64,000 nt of DNA from Variovorax sp. OAS795 (GCF_040546685.1 NZ_JBEPOH010000001.1:3472001-3536000), one strand, 5' to 3'. Shown: positions 49,292 to 64,000, numbered from the stretch's first letter. The notes: generated by a model from the sequence alone, not told the origin. Translations and numbers: made by a program.

Positions 49292-50187
49292 GGATTCTGT
49301 TGCTGTTGTCGATCTTGTGAAGCGTGCGAATCGCCACGGGGCTCTTCGGCCTTCATGGCGCGCCACACCGCAAGTGCGGACACGGTCTCGCGCACGTCGT
49401 GCACCCGCACGATGGCCGCGCCGCGTTCCACGGCGAGCACCGCCGCCGCCACGCTGGGCACGACGCGTCCGCTGGCATTCTCGATGCCGCTCACGGCACC
49501 GATCGAAGACTTGCGGGACCATCCCAGCAGCAGCGGAAAGCCGGCGCCGAGCAATTCGCGCTGTCGCGCCAGCAAGGCGAAATTCTGCGCCACGGTCTTG
49601 CCGAAGCCGATGCCCGGGTCCAGCGCAATGCGCGAGGGATCGATGCCGAGCGCACGCAATTGCGCCAACTGCTGCACCCAGAACGACAGCACCTCGGGCA
49701 CCACGTCGCCCTGCATGGGCGCGGACTGCATGGTTTGCGGGTCCCGATGCATGTGCATCAGGCAGATGCCGCACGCGGGATGCGCGGCCACGGCTTCGCA
49801 GGCGCCTGGCTGGCGCAGCGCCCAGACGTCGTTGACGATGTCGGCGCCGAGTTCGAGCACCGCACGCATCACCTCTGGCTTGTAGGTGTCGACGGACAGC
49901 GGCACGTCGAGCCTGACGGCTTCCCGGACCACCGGCAGCACGCGCGCCAGCTCGGCATCGAGCGGCACGGCCGGACTGCCCGGGCGGGTGGATTCACCGC
50001 CGATGTCGAGGATGTCGGCGCCTTCCTTCAGCAATTGCTCGCAGTGGCGAAGCGCGGCCTCCGTGGAAGCATGCGCGCCGCCGTCGGAGAAGGAGTCGGG
50101 CGTGACATTGACGATGCCCATCACGCGCGGCTGCGCGAGATCGATGGCAAAGCGCGCGGTCTGCCAGGTCGCCAGCGCCGCCGTCAT
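49288..50187 (-). CDS. folP: Dihydropteroate synthase
   Basis: This 299-residue enzyme condenses p-aminobenzoate with dihydropterin pyrophosphate for folate. The family motifs [14 protein letters not shown] (about residues 24-37) and [10 protein letters not shown] are intact. GAAGGTG precedes the ATG. The start follows the ftsH hairpin terminator by about 20 bases, so folP depends on read-through or a hidden promoter. Confidence 0.96.
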   Translation of the reverse strand: MTAALATWQTARFAIDLAQPRVMGIVNVTPDSFSDGGAHASTEAALRHCEQLLKEGADILDIGGESTRPGSPAVPLDAELARVLPVVREAVRLDVPLSVDTYKPEVMRAVLELGADIVNDVWALRQPGACEAVAAHPACGICLMHMHRDPQTMQSAPMQGDVVPEVLSFWVQQLAQLRALGIDPSRIALDPGIGFGKTVAQNFALLARQRELLGAGFPLLLGWSRKSSIGAVSGIENASGRVVPSVAAAVLAVERGAAIVRVHDVRETVSALAVWRAMKAEEPRGDSHASQDRQQQQNP

Positions 50188-50207
50188 GCGGCACCTTCAC
50201 TATGGAA

Positions 50208-50228
50208 AACGGGGCCCGAGGCCCCGTT
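50208..50228 (-). terminator. Hairpin between ftsH and folP
   Basis: On the minus strand AACGGGGCC, loop TCG, GGCCCCGTT, followed by TTCC. The stem is nine perfect pairs but the T-run is short, so it may be an attenuating rather than a full terminator. Confidence 0.6.
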
Positions 50229-50250
50229 GGTGTGTGAAGCCGGATGCACT

Positions 50251-52167
<1,917 letters not shown>

Positions 52168-52346
52168 ACGAAGCTCCAGTCGAAAGCGCGTGACAAGATT
52201 GTGAAAGAACGCGCTATGGATACGCAATTGCGCTCCATTTTAGGCTTTTCAAGCTGCGAAAAGCGGGCATTTCCCTAAAGCAGCCATAGCCTTGCAAGGG
52301 TCTGCACCTATACGGGCGCCCTGCCAGGGCCCCGGGTAGCAAGGTA

Positions 52347-53015
52347 TCAAGGCGTTTCCTGGGCTTTCAGACCCATGCCGACCAGAAAGGTTTCGGACGA
52401 TTTGTCCCGGGAAGCCTTTGGCTTGAAAGGCTTCACGGTCCGGAAATTGGCCTTGAACAGCTTCACCAGCTCGTCATAGCCGCTGCCATGGAAAAGCTTG
52501 GCCACCAGCGCCCCTTCAGGCTTCAGGTGGTGCTGAGAGAAGTCGATGGCAAGCTCGATCAGGTGCGCCACCCGGGCGGCGTCGGCCGAATGGATGCCCG
52601 ACAGGTTGGGTGCCATGTCCGAGACCACCAGGTCGGCCTTGCGACCCGCCAGCACGCCCAGCACCTGCTCGAGGAGCGCCGCCTCGCGGAAATCGCCTTG
52701 CAGGAACGTCACGCCCTCGATCGGCTCCATCGGCAGCATGTCCAGCGCGACGATGGTGCCGTTCAGCTCGCCGGCCGCGGCGCCGGCGGGCGACATCCGC
52801 CGCCGCAGGTACTGGCTCCAGGCCCCCGGCGTGGAACCCAGGTCGACCACCAACTGGCCCGGCTTGACCAGCCCGAGCGATTCGTCGATTTCCTTGAGCT
52901 TGTAGGCGGCGCGTGCGCGGTACCCCTCCCGCGTGGCCAGCTTGACGTACGGATCGTTGATGTGGTCGTGCAGCCACGCCTTGTTGACTTTTTTGCTTTT
53001 CGCCTTGGTGCTCAT
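52347..53015 (-). CDS. rlmE: 23S rRNA 2'-O-methyltransferase RlmE
   Basis: This 222-residue methyltransferase modifies U2552 of 23S rRNA. The SAM-binding [16 protein letters not shown] and the catalytic-lysine and aspartate context SDMAPNLSG, then [17 protein letters not shown] are intact. It precedes ftsH with a 179-base gap, the conserved rlmE-ftsH order, and is divergent from yhbY with a 90-base gap. Confidence 0.95.
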   Translation of the reverse strand: MSTKAKSKKVNKAWLHDHINDPYVKLATREGYRARAAYKLKEIDESLGLVKPGQLVVDLGSTPGAWSQYLRRRMSPAGAAAGELNGTIVALDMLPMEPIEGVTFLQGDFREAALLEQVLGVLAGRKADLVVSDMAPNLSGIHSADAARVAHLIELAIDFSQHHLKPEGALVAKLFHGSGYDELVKLFKANFRTVKPFKPKASRDKSSETFLVGMGLKAQETP

Positions 53016-53105
53016 GGGGAGCCTCTCGTGCTTCGCACTGCGGTATTCGCCTTGGAAGCGGCCCGGCGGTTCGAGAGGTTGCTTTCTACCCTCGATAATA
53101 CGGGG

Positions 53106-53585
53106 ATGCCCGCCATTCAACTTACCCCTGCCGAGCGCAAGGTGCACCGCGCCGAAGCTCACCACCTGGATCCGATCGTCATGGTCGGTGGAGACGGGCT
53201 GACCCCTGCCGTTAAAAAAGAAGCCGACGCAGCGCTCAAGGCCCACGGCCTCATCAAGGTTCGCGTCTTTTCCGACGACCGCCTGGCTCGCGACGCCATG
53301 CTTCGCGAACTGGCCGACGAACTCGATGCCGCGCCCATCCAGCACATCGGCAAGCTGCTGGTGCTGTGGCGCCCCAAGCCGGAGAAGGAGCGCGTGGTCG
53401 ATGAAGACCGCATGCCCGGACCGCGCGACATCAAGGTGCTGAAGTACAGCAAGCGCGGCGGCCAGCGCCCCGAGATCAAGACCCTGCGCGTGCTCGGCAA
53501 CCAGCGCCTCACCCCCGGCGGCACCATCAAGCGCGCGAAGGCGAAGCGGCCGCTCTCGGCCAAGAAACGCAACCAGGCAGACTGA
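53106..53585 (+). CDS. yhbY: YhbY/CRS1-YhbY RNA-binding protein with long basic tail
   Basis: This 159-residue protein has the YhbY RNA-binding domain ([20 protein letters not shown] and [12 protein letters not shown]) in the first 97 residues, the usual full length. The extra 62 residues are Lys/Arg-rich and probably disordered. YhbY binds pre-50S particles and aids ribosome assembly, fitting its neighbour rlmE. A glycosyltransferase gene starts 2 bases after its stop. Confidence 0.9.
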   Translation: MPAIQLTPAERKVHRAEAHHLDPIVMVGGDGLTPAVKKEADAALKAHGLIKVRVFSDDRLARDAMLRELADELDAAPIQHIGKLLVLWRPKPEKERVVDEDRMPGPRDIKVLKYSKRGGQRPEIKTLRVLGNQRLTPGGTIKRAKAKRPLSAKKRNQAD

Positions 53586-53587
53586 AC

Positions 53588-54346
53588 TTGGCGCCAGTGC
53601 AAGGCGCCCAGCGCCACATTCTCTGCATGAAGTGGGGCACCAAGTACGGCCCCGAATACGTCAACCGCCTCTATGCAATGGTGCGCCGCAATCTCAGCGG
53701 CGACTTCAAGTTCGTGTGCCTGACGGACGATGGCACCGGCATCCGCCCCGAGGTGACGTGCCTGCCGATTCCGCCGCTCAACCTGCAGCTGGCGCCCGGC
53801 CAGCGCGATGGCGCCTGGAAGAAACTCACCACCTTCGAAAAAGACCTGCACGGCCTGCGCGGCACCGCGCTGTTCCTCGACGTGGACGTGGTGATCGTGG
53901 GCAGCCTCGACGCCTTCTTCGAGCATCCCGGCGAGTTCCTGATCATTCACGACTACGCGCGCCCCTGGCGCCGTGGCCGCATCACCGGAAATTCATCGGT
54001 GTACCGCTTCGAGCTGGGCGCCCACGCCGACGTGCTGGCGTATTTCCGCGACAACATGGACAAGGTCCAGGCCGAGTACCGCAACGAGCAGACCTACCTG
54101 TCCGCCATGATGCACAAGCAGGGCAAGCTGGGCTACTGGCCTGCCGCCTGGTGCCCGAGCTTCAAGTACCACGGCATTCCGACGTGGCCGACCAACTACT
54201 GGGAAGAGCCCTTCGTGCCCGAAGGCGCGCGCATCATGGTGTTCCATGGCGAATGCAACCCGCCCGATGCGCTGGCGGGCCGGCGCAACCGCACCTTTCG
54301 CTTCATCAGGCCAGCGAGCTGGGTTGCCAGGTTCTGGAAGGAATGA
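53588..54346 (+). CDS. Glycosyltransferase family 8-like protein
   Basis: This 252-residue glycosyltransferase-fold protein has the nucleotide-sugar region [20 protein letters not shown] at the start and the DVDVVIVG DxD-type motif (FLDVDVVI) at about residues 97-104. The TTG start lies 2 bases after the yhbY stop; an ATG 39 bases further on would cut the first beta strand. Acceptor and donor are unknown. A fairly good call by fold, not by substrate. Confidence 0.78.
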   Translation: MAPVQGAQRHILCMKWGTKYGPEYVNRLYAMVRRNLSGDFKFVCLTDDGTGIRPEVTCLPIPPLNLQLAPGQRDGAWKKLTTFEKDLHGLRGTALFLDVDVVIVGSLDAFFEHPGEFLIIHDYARPWRRGRITGNSSVYRFELGAHADVLAYFRDNMDKVQAEYRNEQTYLSAMMHKQGKLGYWPAAWCPSFKYHGIPTWPTNYWEEPFVPEGARIMVFHGECNPPDALAGRRNRTFRFIRPASWVARFWKE

Positions 54347-54400
54347 GGTGGACGCAGGCGGTGGGTGGGCAGCTTGCCCAGCCGCCAGCCTTCAGTCGGC

Positions 54401-54817
54401 CTAGGGTGCGCACGCAGCGCCCATGCGCCACAGCAGCACGCCGGCACAGAGCCACTGAACCAGGTACATCCCGCTTCCCACGGCGTGCCACAGCTTGAGG
54501 TTGTCGCGCGCCAGGATGCGGGGCGCCACGGCATATTGCTGCAGCAGCGCCAGCAGCAACGCAGCCAGTATGAGGAAGATCGCGGCCATCGAGGCACTGT
54601 CGATGCGCTCGTCCATCTTCGTCCTGAAATGCACCAGCAGCAGCAGGCCGCAGCCGATGGCGATCCAGCTCTGCGCCTCGAACAGCTGGCCGGCAAAGTT
54701 GCCCGCCACCGCGGGGCTTCCGAGCTTCGCGAACAGCATCGGCACCACGAGGAAGCCGATCGTCGTGAGGCTGCCCCACCAGAAGGCGGCCAGCAGCAGC
54801 GCGAGACGGTCTTTCAT
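54401..54817 (-). CDS. DUF4149-family membrane protein
   Basis: This 138-residue protein has four membrane segments and the DUF4149 layout (an early AAFWWGSLTTIGFLVVPMLF). Function is unknown. It lies 19 bases after greA on the same strand, so it is probably co-transcribed. It is convergent with the glycosyltransferase gene. Confidence 0.8.
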   Translation of the reverse strand: MKDRLALLLAAFWWGSLTTIGFLVVPMLFAKLGSPAVAGNFAGQLFEAQSWIAIGCGLLLLVHFRTKMDERIDSASMAAIFLILAALLLALLQQYAVAPRILARDNLKLWHAVGSGMYLVQWLCAGVLLWRMGAACAP

Positions 54818-54836
54818 GTGGCGCGGCGGGTCAGGG

Positions 54837-55313
54837 TCAGAGGTAGCGGACCGCGACGATCTCGTAGCGCTTGAGGCCGCCCGGGGCCTGCACTTCGGCC
54901 ACGTCGCCCTCTTCCTTGCCGATGAGCGCACGCGCGATCGGGCTGGAGATGTTGATGAGGCCGAGCTTCAAGTCGGCCTCGTCTTCGCCCACGATCTGGT
55001 ATTTGACCGCTTCACCGGTTTCTTCTTCCTCGAGTTCGACCGTGGAGCCGAACACCACCTTGCCGCCGGCGTCGAGCTCGGCAGGGTCGATGATCTGCGC
55101 GGCCGAAAGCTTGCCTTCGACTTCCTGGATGCGGCCTTCGATGAAACCCTGGCGATCCTTCGCAACCTCGTACTCGGCGTTCTCGCTCAGGTCGCCCTGC
55201 GCGCGGGCCTCGGAAATCGCATTGATGACCCAGGGGCGATCGACGGTCTTGAGCTGGTGCAATTCAGCGCGCAGTTTCTCGGCACCGCGCTTGGTGATGG
55301 GGATGGTGGCCAT
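54837..55313 (-). CDS. greA: Transcription elongation factor GreA
   Basis: This 158-residue factor rescues backtracked RNA polymerase. The N-terminal coiled-coil with the acidic tip ([21 protein letters not shown]) and the C-terminal FKBP-like domain ([20 protein letters not shown]) are intact. A strong terminator separates it from the Kdo hydroxylase gene upstream, so it probably has its own promoter in that short gap. Confidence 0.96.
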   Translation of the reverse strand: MATIPITKRGAEKLRAELHQLKTVDRPWVINAISEARAQGDLSENAEYEVAKDRQGFIEGRIQEVEGKLSAAQIIDPAELDAGGKVVFGSTVELEEEETGEAVKYQIVGEDEADLKLGLINISSPIARALIGKEEGDVAEVQAPGGLKRYEIVAVRYL

Positions 55314-55336
55314 GTTGGGTTCTCCATAAAGCGAAA

Positions 55337-55360
55337 CCGCCGAACGCTGCCGTTCGGCGG
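55337..55360 (-). terminator. Rho-independent terminator after the carAB-Kdo hydroxylase unit
   Basis: CCGCCGAACG, loop GCAG (minus strand), CGTTCGGCGG: ten perfect pairs, then TTTCGCTTTAT. It lies 16 bases after the Kdo hydroxylase stop. Confidence 0.85.
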
Positions 55361-55376
55361 TCGATGAGGGAAAGGA

Positions 55377-56246
55377 TCAGACGAGGGTGCGTCCGGTCAG
55401 CCGGCTCAGGATGGCGAGCGGGCTCGAATCGGGATTGTATTGCTTCGCCGCGGGCAGATGAAGGGTCTGCTCGAGCATGTACTGGCCCGCCATGACGGCG
55501 TGCGAGGTCTGGTCCGAAAAGCACACCCACACCGAGCCCGGCGGGAATTCGGCCTTTTCCTGCGGCGAGCTTTCCTGGTAGGCCATGTCCGACTTCATGC
55601 CGTCGTGCAGCTGCAGCATCAGGTGGTCGTATTCGCTGCGCAGCGATTTGGTGACGCGCAGCGCGCGCAGCAGCTTCGCCTGCCAGCGCACATAGGGCTT
55701 GGCACGCGGAAGGAAGCGCCGGGCGATGTCTTCGAAGGGCTCGCCCACGCGCCACACGCGCGGCGCGCCGTCGGGATTCACGTTGGTGAACACGCGCAGG
55801 ATGCGCTCGCCGTAGTTGGGCCGCGACGGAAACGCATCGACGTGCAGCCTCCGGTCGTCGGCGCGCCAGGACTGCACGCGCGTCTCGACCTGCGCCGGCC
55901 GGTAGCTGGTCGGCGCGAGGCGCAAGGCCGTTGTGTAGTGCGGCAGCAGCCCATGGATGAGTTGCTGCGCCTGCGCGCGAAAGCGCCCGACCATGGCGGC
56001 CGTCGCACGCTGCACCGCTTCATCGCCCGCCACGCCCTTGAGGTGGCCGTTGGCATCGAGGCTGATGTTGCGCACGTCGGGCGACAGCAGGCTGGGCGTG
56101 AGCAGGCGGCGTTCGTCGGCCAGCAGTTCGAAGCCCAGTCGCGGAAAGTACAGCACCTTGCCTGCTTCCAGTTCCGCGATCCACGCCTCGTTGGGCGTGG
56201 CCGCGCTCCAGTCGGCCAGGTCCAGTTCGACCAGCTGGGTTTCCAT
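55377..56246 (-). CDS. Kdo hydroxylase family protein
   Basis: This 289-residue protein matches the Fe(II)/2-oxoglutarate-dependent Kdo hydroxylases that modify Kdo in lipopolysaccharide of beta-proteobacteria. An HVDAFPSRPNYGERILRVFTN stretch holds the likely iron-binding H-x-D near residue 149, and a later histidine (TSHAVMAGQY) completes the site. It lies 8 bases after carB on the same strand but has no pathway link to it. The kdsB gene of the same LPS sugar is 19 kb upstream. Confidence 0.85.
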   Translation of the reverse strand: METQLVELDLADWSAATPNEAWIAELEAGKVLYFPRLGFELLADERRLLTPSLLSPDVRNISLDANGHLKGVAGDEAVQRATAAMVGRFRAQAQQLIHGLLPHYTTALRLAPTSYRPAQVETRVQSWRADDRRLHVDAFPSRPNYGERILRVFTNVNPDGAPRVWRVGEPFEDIARRFLPRAKPYVRWQAKLLRALRVTKSLRSEYDHLMLQLHDGMKSDMAYQESSPQEKAEFPPGSVWVCFSDQTSHAVMAGQYMLEQTLHLPAAKQYNPDSSPLAILSRLTGRTLV

Positions 56247-56254
56247 GATGGCGC

Positions 56255-59503
<3,249 letters not shown>

Positions 59504-59504
59504 C

Positions 59505-60062
59505 TTATTTATCCTTGGTGAAACCGATGCCGCGGCCGCTGTAGGCGCCCGGCTTCGGCTCATCCATCAGTTGATGGATCGCGTTGAATACATCGCGAAA
59601 GTTCTGGTCGTATCGCTGTTCCAGCGCGTTCAGCTTGCGCTTGAGATCGGCATGCTCCGACAGCATGCTGCGCAGCTTGACGAAGGTGCGCATGATCTCG
59701 ATGTTGACGGCCACGGCGCGCTCGCTGCGCAGCACGCTCGACAACATGGCCACGCCCTGCTCGGTGAACGCCACGCTGCGGTAGCGCGCGCCGCCGGAAC
59801 CCGGCTTCTCGGGTTTTGAGATCACAAGCTGTGATTTCAAATTCTCGAGGTCCTGGTTCGCCAGGGTGAAGGCGAAATCCGCCGGAAAACGATCGAGGTT
59901 GCGGCGCATGGCCTGCAACAGGACCCGGGTCTCGACGCCATAGAGCGCGGCAAGGTCCTGCGCCAGCATGACCTTGAGGCCACGCAGCACATAGATCTTG
60001 CCCTCGGCATCGCGCAAGGCGGCGATCACCGAGACGTCGAGCACCGCGGGTGCATCAGCCAC
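59505..60062 (-). CDS. ORF6N-domain protein inserted between carA and carB
   Basis: This 185-residue protein has an ORF6N domain, [22 protein letters not shown] and [20 protein letters not shown] sequence, known from phage and plasmid DNA-binding proteins and antirepressors. The second half is helical and ends in a glycine-rich tail. A GTG start overlaps the carA stop by 8 bases, and its TAA lies 1 base before the carB ATG; its last codons carry an AAGGAT that can serve as the carB ribosome site. It is therefore built into the carAB operon. Function unknown; no other phage gene is near. Confidence 0.88.
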   Translation of the reverse strand: MADAPAVLDVSVIAALRDAEGKIYVLRGLKVMLAQDLAALYGVETRVLLQAMRRNLDRFPADFAFTLANQDLENLKSQLVISKPEKPGSGGARYRSVAFTEQGVAMLSSVLRSERAVAVNIEIMRTFVKLRSMLSEHADLKRKLNALEQRYDQNFRDVFNAIHQLMDEPKPGAYSGRGIGFTKDK

Positions 60063-61239
60063 GTGCCTGCTCCATGAGCGCAGTGAAGCGGTCGAACAGG
60101 TAGCCGATGTCGTGCGGTCCGGGCGAGGCTTCCGGGTGGCCCTGGAAGCAGAAGGCCGGCTTGTCCGTGCGCGCGAGGCCCTGCAGCGTGTTGTCGAACA
60201 GGCTGATGTGGGTCGCCCGCAGGTTGGCCGGCAGCGACTTCTCGTCGACCGCGAAGCCGTGGTTCTGGCTGGTGATGCTCACCCGGCCGTTGTCCAGGTC
60301 TTTCACCGGATGGTTCGCACCGTGGTGGCCGAACTTCATCTTGAAGGTCTTCGCGCCCGAGGCCAGCGCCATGATCTGGTGGCCCAGGCAGATGCCGAAG
60401 GTGGGAATGCCGGTCTCGATGAGTTCCCGGACCGCGTTGATGGCGTAGTCGCACGGCTCCGGATCGCCCGGGCCGTTGGCCAGGAAGATGCCGTCGGGCT
60501 TGAGCTTGAGCACGTCGGCGGCGGGCGTTTGCGCCGGCACGACGGTGATGCGCGCGCCGCGCTGGGCGATCATGCGCAGGATGTTCTTCTTGACGCCGTA
60601 GTCGAAGGCCACCACGTGGAACCTGGGCGTGATCTGCACGCCGTAGCCCGGCTTGCCGTTCGAGTTGACGAGCTTCCACTCGGTTTCGGTCCACTCGTAG
60701 GTCTGCTTCACCGACACCACCTTGGCCAGGTCGAGCCCGGCCATGTTGGGCGCGGCCTTGGCGGCGGCAATGGCCTTGTCGATCAGCGCCTGCGTGACCG
60801 CCTCGCCCGCGGCCAGGCCCAGGATGCAGCCGTTCTGCGCGCCATGGGTGCGCAGGTGGCGGGTCAGCTTGCGGGTGTCGATGTTGGCGATGGCCACCGT
60901 CTTGCCGGCCACGAGGTATTCGCTCAGCGTGGCCGTCTTGCGGAAATTGGACGCGACGAGCGGCAGGTCCTTGATGATCAGGCCGGCGGCATGGATCTTG
61001 TCGGCTTCGATGTCTTCCCCGTTGACGCCGTAGTTGCCGATGTGCGGATACGTGAGGGTCACGATCTGCTGGCAATAACTCGGGTCGGTGAGGATTTCCT
61101 GGTAACCGGTCATCGAGGTGTTGAACACCACTTCACCGGTCGTGGAGCCGGCGGCTCCGATCGAATTGCCTTGAAAGACCGTGCCGTCTGCGAGCGCCAG
61201 GATGGCGGGCGGGAAACTTCCCTTGAGAGACAAAAGCAC
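60055..61239 (-). CDS. carA: Carbamoyl-phosphate synthase small subunit
   Basis: This 394-residue glutamine amidotransferase subunit has the catalytic cysteine in [10 protein letters not shown] and His/Glu in [11 protein letters not shown]. It supplies ammonia to CarB. A GTG start is preceded by GGAG 8 bases upstream. A 9-base inverted repeat in the leader may fold. An ORF6N gene separates it from carB. Confidence 0.96.
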   Translation of the reverse strand: MLLSLKGSFPPAILALADGTVFQGNSIGAAGSTTGEVVFNTSMTGYQEILTDPSYCQQIVTLTYPHIGNYGVNGEDIEADKIHAAGLIIKDLPLVASNFRKTATLSEYLVAGKTVAIANIDTRKLTRHLRTHGAQNGCILGLAAGEAVTQALIDKAIAAAKAAPNMAGLDLAKVVSVKQTYEWTETEWKLVNSNGKPGYGVQITPRFHVVAFDYGVKKNILRMIAQRGARITVVPAQTPAADVLKLKPDGIFLANGPGDPEPCDYAINAVRELIETGIPTFGICLGHQIMALASGAKTFKMKFGHHGANHPVKDLDNGRVSITSQNHGFAVDEKSLPANLRATHISLFDNTLQGLARTDKPAFCFQGHPEASPGPHDIGYLFDRFTALMEQARG

Positions 61240-61260
61240 TGGGTTCTCCGGATGGTTACG

Positions 61261-61337
61261 GTCGCCCGGAGCCCCCAGGCGCGTTGCCTGCGGACTGCTG
61301 CTTAAGGGGAAGATGGCGTTGAAGGCGGCCGGGCGAC
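61261..61337 (-). promoter_or_regulatory. Possible structured leader upstream of carA
   Basis: GTCGCCCGG (61261-61269) and CCGGGCGAC (61329-61337) form a 9-base inverted repeat enclosing 59 bases, within which CAGGC-AACGC-GCCTG is a smaller hairpin. If transcribed it could give an RNA structure before carA. No T-run follows, so attenuation is unproven. Confidence 0.3.
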
Positions 61338-61438
61338 GCTATTGCGAGTAAGCCCCCGATTGTAGCTCGGCGGCATCGCTCTCCCGCCCCGAGGCGCCCT
61401 AAAACATACGCCTTCCATGCCTTTATGGCATCGGCGAA

Positions 61439-62233
61439 TCAGGAAACGGCCTGCGCCAGCCGGGCTGCGCCGCTCGCGTGCAGGCAGATGGCCGCGGCGG
61501 CCGCCACGTTCAGCGACTCCTCGCCGCCCGGCTGCGCAATGCGGATGTGATGCGTCGCCCTGGCTTCGAGCTCCGGCGAGACGCCCTGCCCTTCATGGCC
61601 CATCAGCCACGCGCAAGGCTCGGGCAGGCGCGCCTGGTGCAGCCACTCGCCCCGGTGCGAACTGGTGGCCACCAGCGGCACTCTCAGCCCGTCGAGCGCA
61701 TCGGCCTGGACGCCTTCGATCAGGTGGAGCCCGAAATGCGCGCCCATGCCGGCGCGCAGCACCTTGGGCGCCCACAATGCAGCCGTGCCCTTGAGCGCGA
61801 TCACCTGCGTGAAACCGAAAGCCGCCGCGCTGCGCAGGATGGAGCCGGCATTGCCGGCGTCCTGGAGGCGGTCGAGCACGACGCTGGGCGCGTCGGGCAA
61901 CAGCGCGGGCCGGGACGGCAGATCGAGCACGAAACCCAGGGGCGCCGGCGACTCCAGGCCGCTGGTGGCGCGCAGGAGATCGTCATCGACCACTACGGTT
62001 TTGGTAGCACTGTTCGCCCACTCCGCAGGGGCCGACGGCCAAAAGGACGCCGAGAAGACGGCGATCGCCGGCTTCACGCCCCGCGCCAGCGCCGCGCGGC
62101 AAAGATGGTCGCCTTCGAGCCAGATGCGCCCGAGCTTGCGATAGGCCCCCGGTTCCTGGGCCAGCTTGCGCAAGTCCTTGAGCAGCGGGTTGTCGCGCGA
62201 GCTGATGTGGCTCACGCCGCCGGGAGTGGTCAT
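61439..62233 (-). CDS. SpoU/TrmH-family RNA 2'-O-methyltransferase
   Basis: This 264-residue SPOUT methyltransferase has the three family motifs: VVLDRLQDAGNAGSILRSAAAFG, LMGHEGQGVSPELEARA and RIAQPGGEESLNVAAAAAI. An N-terminal SpoU substrate-binding domain precedes them. The RNA target cannot be told from sequence. It follows rnhB by 8 bases. Confidence 0.9.
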   Translation of the reverse strand: MTTPGGVSHISSRDNPLLKDLRKLAQEPGAYRKLGRIWLEGDHLCRAALARGVKPAIAVFSASFWPSAPAEWANSATKTVVVDDDLLRATSGLESPAPLGFVLDLPSRPALLPDAPSVVLDRLQDAGNAGSILRSAAAFGFTQVIALKGTAALWAPKVLRAGMGAHFGLHLIEGVQADALDGLRVPLVATSSHRGEWLHQARLPEPCAWLMGHEGQGVSPELEARATHHIRIAQPGGEESLNVAAAAAICLHASGAARLAQAVS

Positions 62234-62241
62234 GCCGCAGC

Positions 62242-62961
62242 TCAGGACTCGGGCCGAAGCTCGAGGTGCACGGTTTCGACCGTTGCGATGAGCCCGGGCA
62301 TCTGCAGTGCAGCTTCGTCCGGTACGGCGGCGGGGCCGAGGGTGCGCGCCAGCGCTGCCGCCACGGGACTGAAAGACCTGCGGTGATGAACGCAAGCGCC
62401 GTGGCGCAGCAGCGCCTCCAGGTGCTCCGGCGTGCCATAGCCCTTGTGGCCGGCAAAGCCGTAGAGCGGAAACTCGACGTGCAGCTGCTCGCACAACCGG
62501 TCGCGATGGACCTTGGCAAGAATCGATGCGGCGGAGATCGCCTTGATGCGGGCATCCCCCTTGACGATGGCTTCTGCCAGCACGTCGAGCGTCGGCAGGC
62601 GGTTGCCGTCGACCAGCACCTTGGCGGGCTTCAGGCGCAGCCCCTCGACCGCTCGGCGCATCGCCAGCATGGTGGCCTGCAGGATGTTGTGGGTGTCGAT
62701 TTCTTCCACGCTGGCCTGCGCCACCGAGCAGCACAGGGCCTTGGCCAGGATCTGGTCGTTCAGGCGCTCACGCTGCAGCGGCGTGAGGGTCTTGGAATCC
62801 GCGAGGCCCCGGATCGGGCGCTTGTCGTCCAGGATGACGGCCGCCGCGACCACGGGCCCGGCCAGCGGACCGCGTCCCGCCTCGTCCACGCCCGCGACGA
62901 GGCCCGGAGCGTCCCACACGAGGGCAGCCTGCTCAGCCTTCAAGAACTTTCTGGATCGCAT
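62242..62961 (-). CDS. rnhB: Ribonuclease HII
   Basis: This 239-residue nuclease removes RNA from RNA-DNA hybrids. The DEDD catalytic residues are visible in [14 protein letters not shown], and in the aspartate-bearing later motifs. The ATG lies inside the 3' end of lpxB (29-base overlap), as in the common lpxB-rnhB order. A later start is possible because the first 15 residues are variable. Confidence 0.94.
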   Translation of the reverse strand: MRSRKFLKAEQAALVWDAPGLVAGVDEAGRGPLAGPVVAAAVILDDKRPIRGLADSKTLTPLQRERLNDQILAKALCCSVAQASVEEIDTHNILQATMLAMRRAVEGLRLKPAKVLVDGNRLPTLDVLAEAIVKGDARIKAISAASILAKVHRDRLCEQLHVEFPLYGFAGHKGYGTPEHLEALLRHGACVHHRRSFSPVAAALARTLGPAAVPDEAALQMPGLIATVETVHLELRPES

Positions 62962-64000
62962 CGGCGCAAAGTGTGGGCGTATCGCGCTGCAGTTGCACGT
63001 GCAGCTCTGAAAATTTTTGTTGCAGCGCCTGCGTCTTCTCGGGCGCATCGAGCCAGGCGAGCGTGGCAGCGGCAAGCGCCTCGGGTGTCGCCGCCTCCTG
63101 CAACAGCTCGGGCACCACGAACTCGCGCGAGAGGATGTTGGGCAAGCCGACCCAGGGCTGGAGCTGCTTGCGCTGCATGAAGCGCCACGACAGCGAATTC
63201 ATGTTGTAGGCAATGACCATTGGGCGCTTGAACAACGCCGCCTCGAGCGTGGCGGTTCCGCTGGCGATCAGCGTGACGTCGCAGGCGGCGAGCGCAGCGT
63301 GCGACTGGCCGTGGAGCAAGGTCACGCGGCCCGCGATGCCGCTGGCCTGCAGCAGGGCCTCGACCTCGACGCGCAGCCCGGGCAGGATGGGTGCGACGAA
63401 TCGCAGCGCGGGCCTCGCCTTCAGCATCTGCGCCGCGGCGGCAAAGAACCGGGCGGCCAGGTAGCGCACTTCCGACCGGCGGCTGCCCGGCAGCAGCGCG
63501 ACGACCTCTGCATCCGGTGCCAGGCCCAGGGCGGCGCGGGCAGCGGTCCGGTCGGGCGTCATGGGAATCACGTTGGCCACCGGATGGCCGACATAGCTGC
63601 CCTGCACGCCATGCTCGGCCAGCAGCGCGGGCTCGAACGGGAAGATGCACAGCACGTGGTCGGCCGCGGCCCGGATCTTTTCGATGCGGTCCGGGCGCCA
63701 GGCCCAGATCGAGGGACAGACGAAATGCACCGTCTTCATGCCGCGGCTGCGCAATCCGGCTTCGAGATCGAGGTTGAAATCGGGCGCGTCCACGCCGATG
63801 AAGAGTTCGGGCCATTCGCGCAACAGCCGCGCCTTGAGCTGGCGGCGGATGCCGGCGATCTCGGTATAGTGGCGCAGCACCTCGATGTAGCCGCGCACGG
63901 CCAGTTTTTCTTGCGGCCACCAGCTCTGCAGGCCGTGCGCGAGCATGCGGGGCCCGCCGATGCCAACGGTCTGCAGAGAGGGCCAGCGCGCCTGCAGGCC
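62933..64000 (-). CDS. lpxB: Lipid-A-disaccharide synthase, partial (N-terminus outside window)
   Basis: The C-terminal 355 residues of LpxB are present; the start lies beyond the window. It condenses UDP-diacylglucosamine with lipid X. LpxB motifs [20 protein letters not shown] and the C-terminal [23 protein letters not shown] are intact. The open frame continues to the window edge. rnhB overlaps its 3' end. Confidence 0.95.
   Translation of the reverse strand, partial: GLQARWPSLQTVGIGGPRMLAHGLQSWWPQEKLAVRGYIEVLRHYTEIAGIRRQLKARLLREWPELFIGVDAPDFNLDLEAGLRSRGMKTVHFVCPSIWAWRPDRIEKIRAAADHVLCIFPFEPALLAEHGVQGSYVGHPVANVIPMTPDRTAARAALGLAPDAEVVALLPGSRRSEVRYLAARFFAAAAQMLKARPALRFVAPILPGLRVEVEALLQASGIAGRVTLLHGQSHAALAACDVTLIASGTATLEAALFKRPMVIAYNMNSLSWRFMQRKQLQPWVGLPNILSREFVVPELLQEAATPEALAAATLAWLDAPEKTQALQQKFSELHVQLQRDTPTLCADAIQKVLEG

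Noticed and set aside
52247..52275. Terminator between rlmE and ftsH
   Set aside because: GCTTTTC and GAAAAGC can pair in the rlmE-ftsH gap, but the stem is AT-rich and no proper T-run follows. I left it out of the feature list.
59505..60062. Prophage remnant
   Set aside because: The ORF6N gene is alone, tightly coupled in an operon, and no integrase, attachment site repeats or other phage genes were seen.

Overview
The window looks like chromosome of a high-GC betaproteobacterium of the Comamonadaceae, most likely Variovorax or a close relative. The evidence is the protein sequences, the order exbB-exbD-lpxK-Trm112-kdsB-adk, rlmE-ftsH-folP-glmM, clpS-clpA, and a family of short GC-rich palindromic intergenic repeats. 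This assignment is by recognition only; no database search was possible. No rRNA, tRNA, CRISPR array, transposase or prophage was recognised.

Layout. 1-5.5 kb (minus strand): the 5' part of an aryl-polyene/xanthomonadin-type lipid operon (ACP, COG4648 membrane protein, acyl-AMP ligase fused to a hotdog dehydratase, LpxL-like acyltransferase, LolA-like carrier, MMPL exporter cut by the window edge). 5.5-9.4 kb: a HerA-like ATPase, an ECF sigma/NrsF anti-sigma pair with a likely self-promoter, and a DUF6644/DUF6152 pair. 9.4-22.3 kb: a pyrimidine salvage and catabolism locus. It holds the URC-type uracil degradation genes (RibA-like URC1, DUF1688 URC4, upp), a BMP-type nucleoside ABC transporter with a lipoprotein nucleosidase, and a cytosine deaminase. 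A lower-GC cysC-sulfotransferase pair splits it. 22.3-29.6 kb (minus): sbcB, cardiolipin synthase, clpA, clpS and icd. 29.7-31 kb: two related small exported basic proteins and a DUF192 protein, with well-formed terminators. 31-33 kb (minus): sodB and xseA. 33.3-37.2 kb (plus): exbB-exbD-lpxK-trm112-kdsB-adk, for envelope energisation and LPS precursors. 37.2-38.9 kb: asparaginase and lexA, divergent across two tandem LexA boxes. 39-47.4 kb (plus): a D-2-hydroxyacid dehydrogenase, an MFS carrier and an acyl-CoA catabolism group with a Crp/Fnr regulator. 47.5-53 kb (minus): GNAT, glmM, folP, ftsH, rlmE. 53.1-54.3 kb (plus): yhbY and a glycosyltransferase. 54.4-64 kb (minus): DUF4149, greA, Kdo hydroxylase, carB, an ORF6N protein, carA, a SpoU methyltransferase, rnhB, and lpxB cut by the window edge.

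Most of the window is ordinary housekeeping sequence. The parts most worth a second look are the pyrimidine locus (9.4-22.3 kb), the sulfation cassette inside it, the ORF6N gene locked between carA and carB, the sigma-factor promoter that predicts a leaderless mRNA, the repeat cluster upstream of icd, and the repeat element that supplies the Shine-Dalgarno of the nucleoside transporter ATPase. Start codons were chosen from Shine-Dalgarno position, overlap with the upstream gene and family length. Several genes appear to use GTG or TTG.
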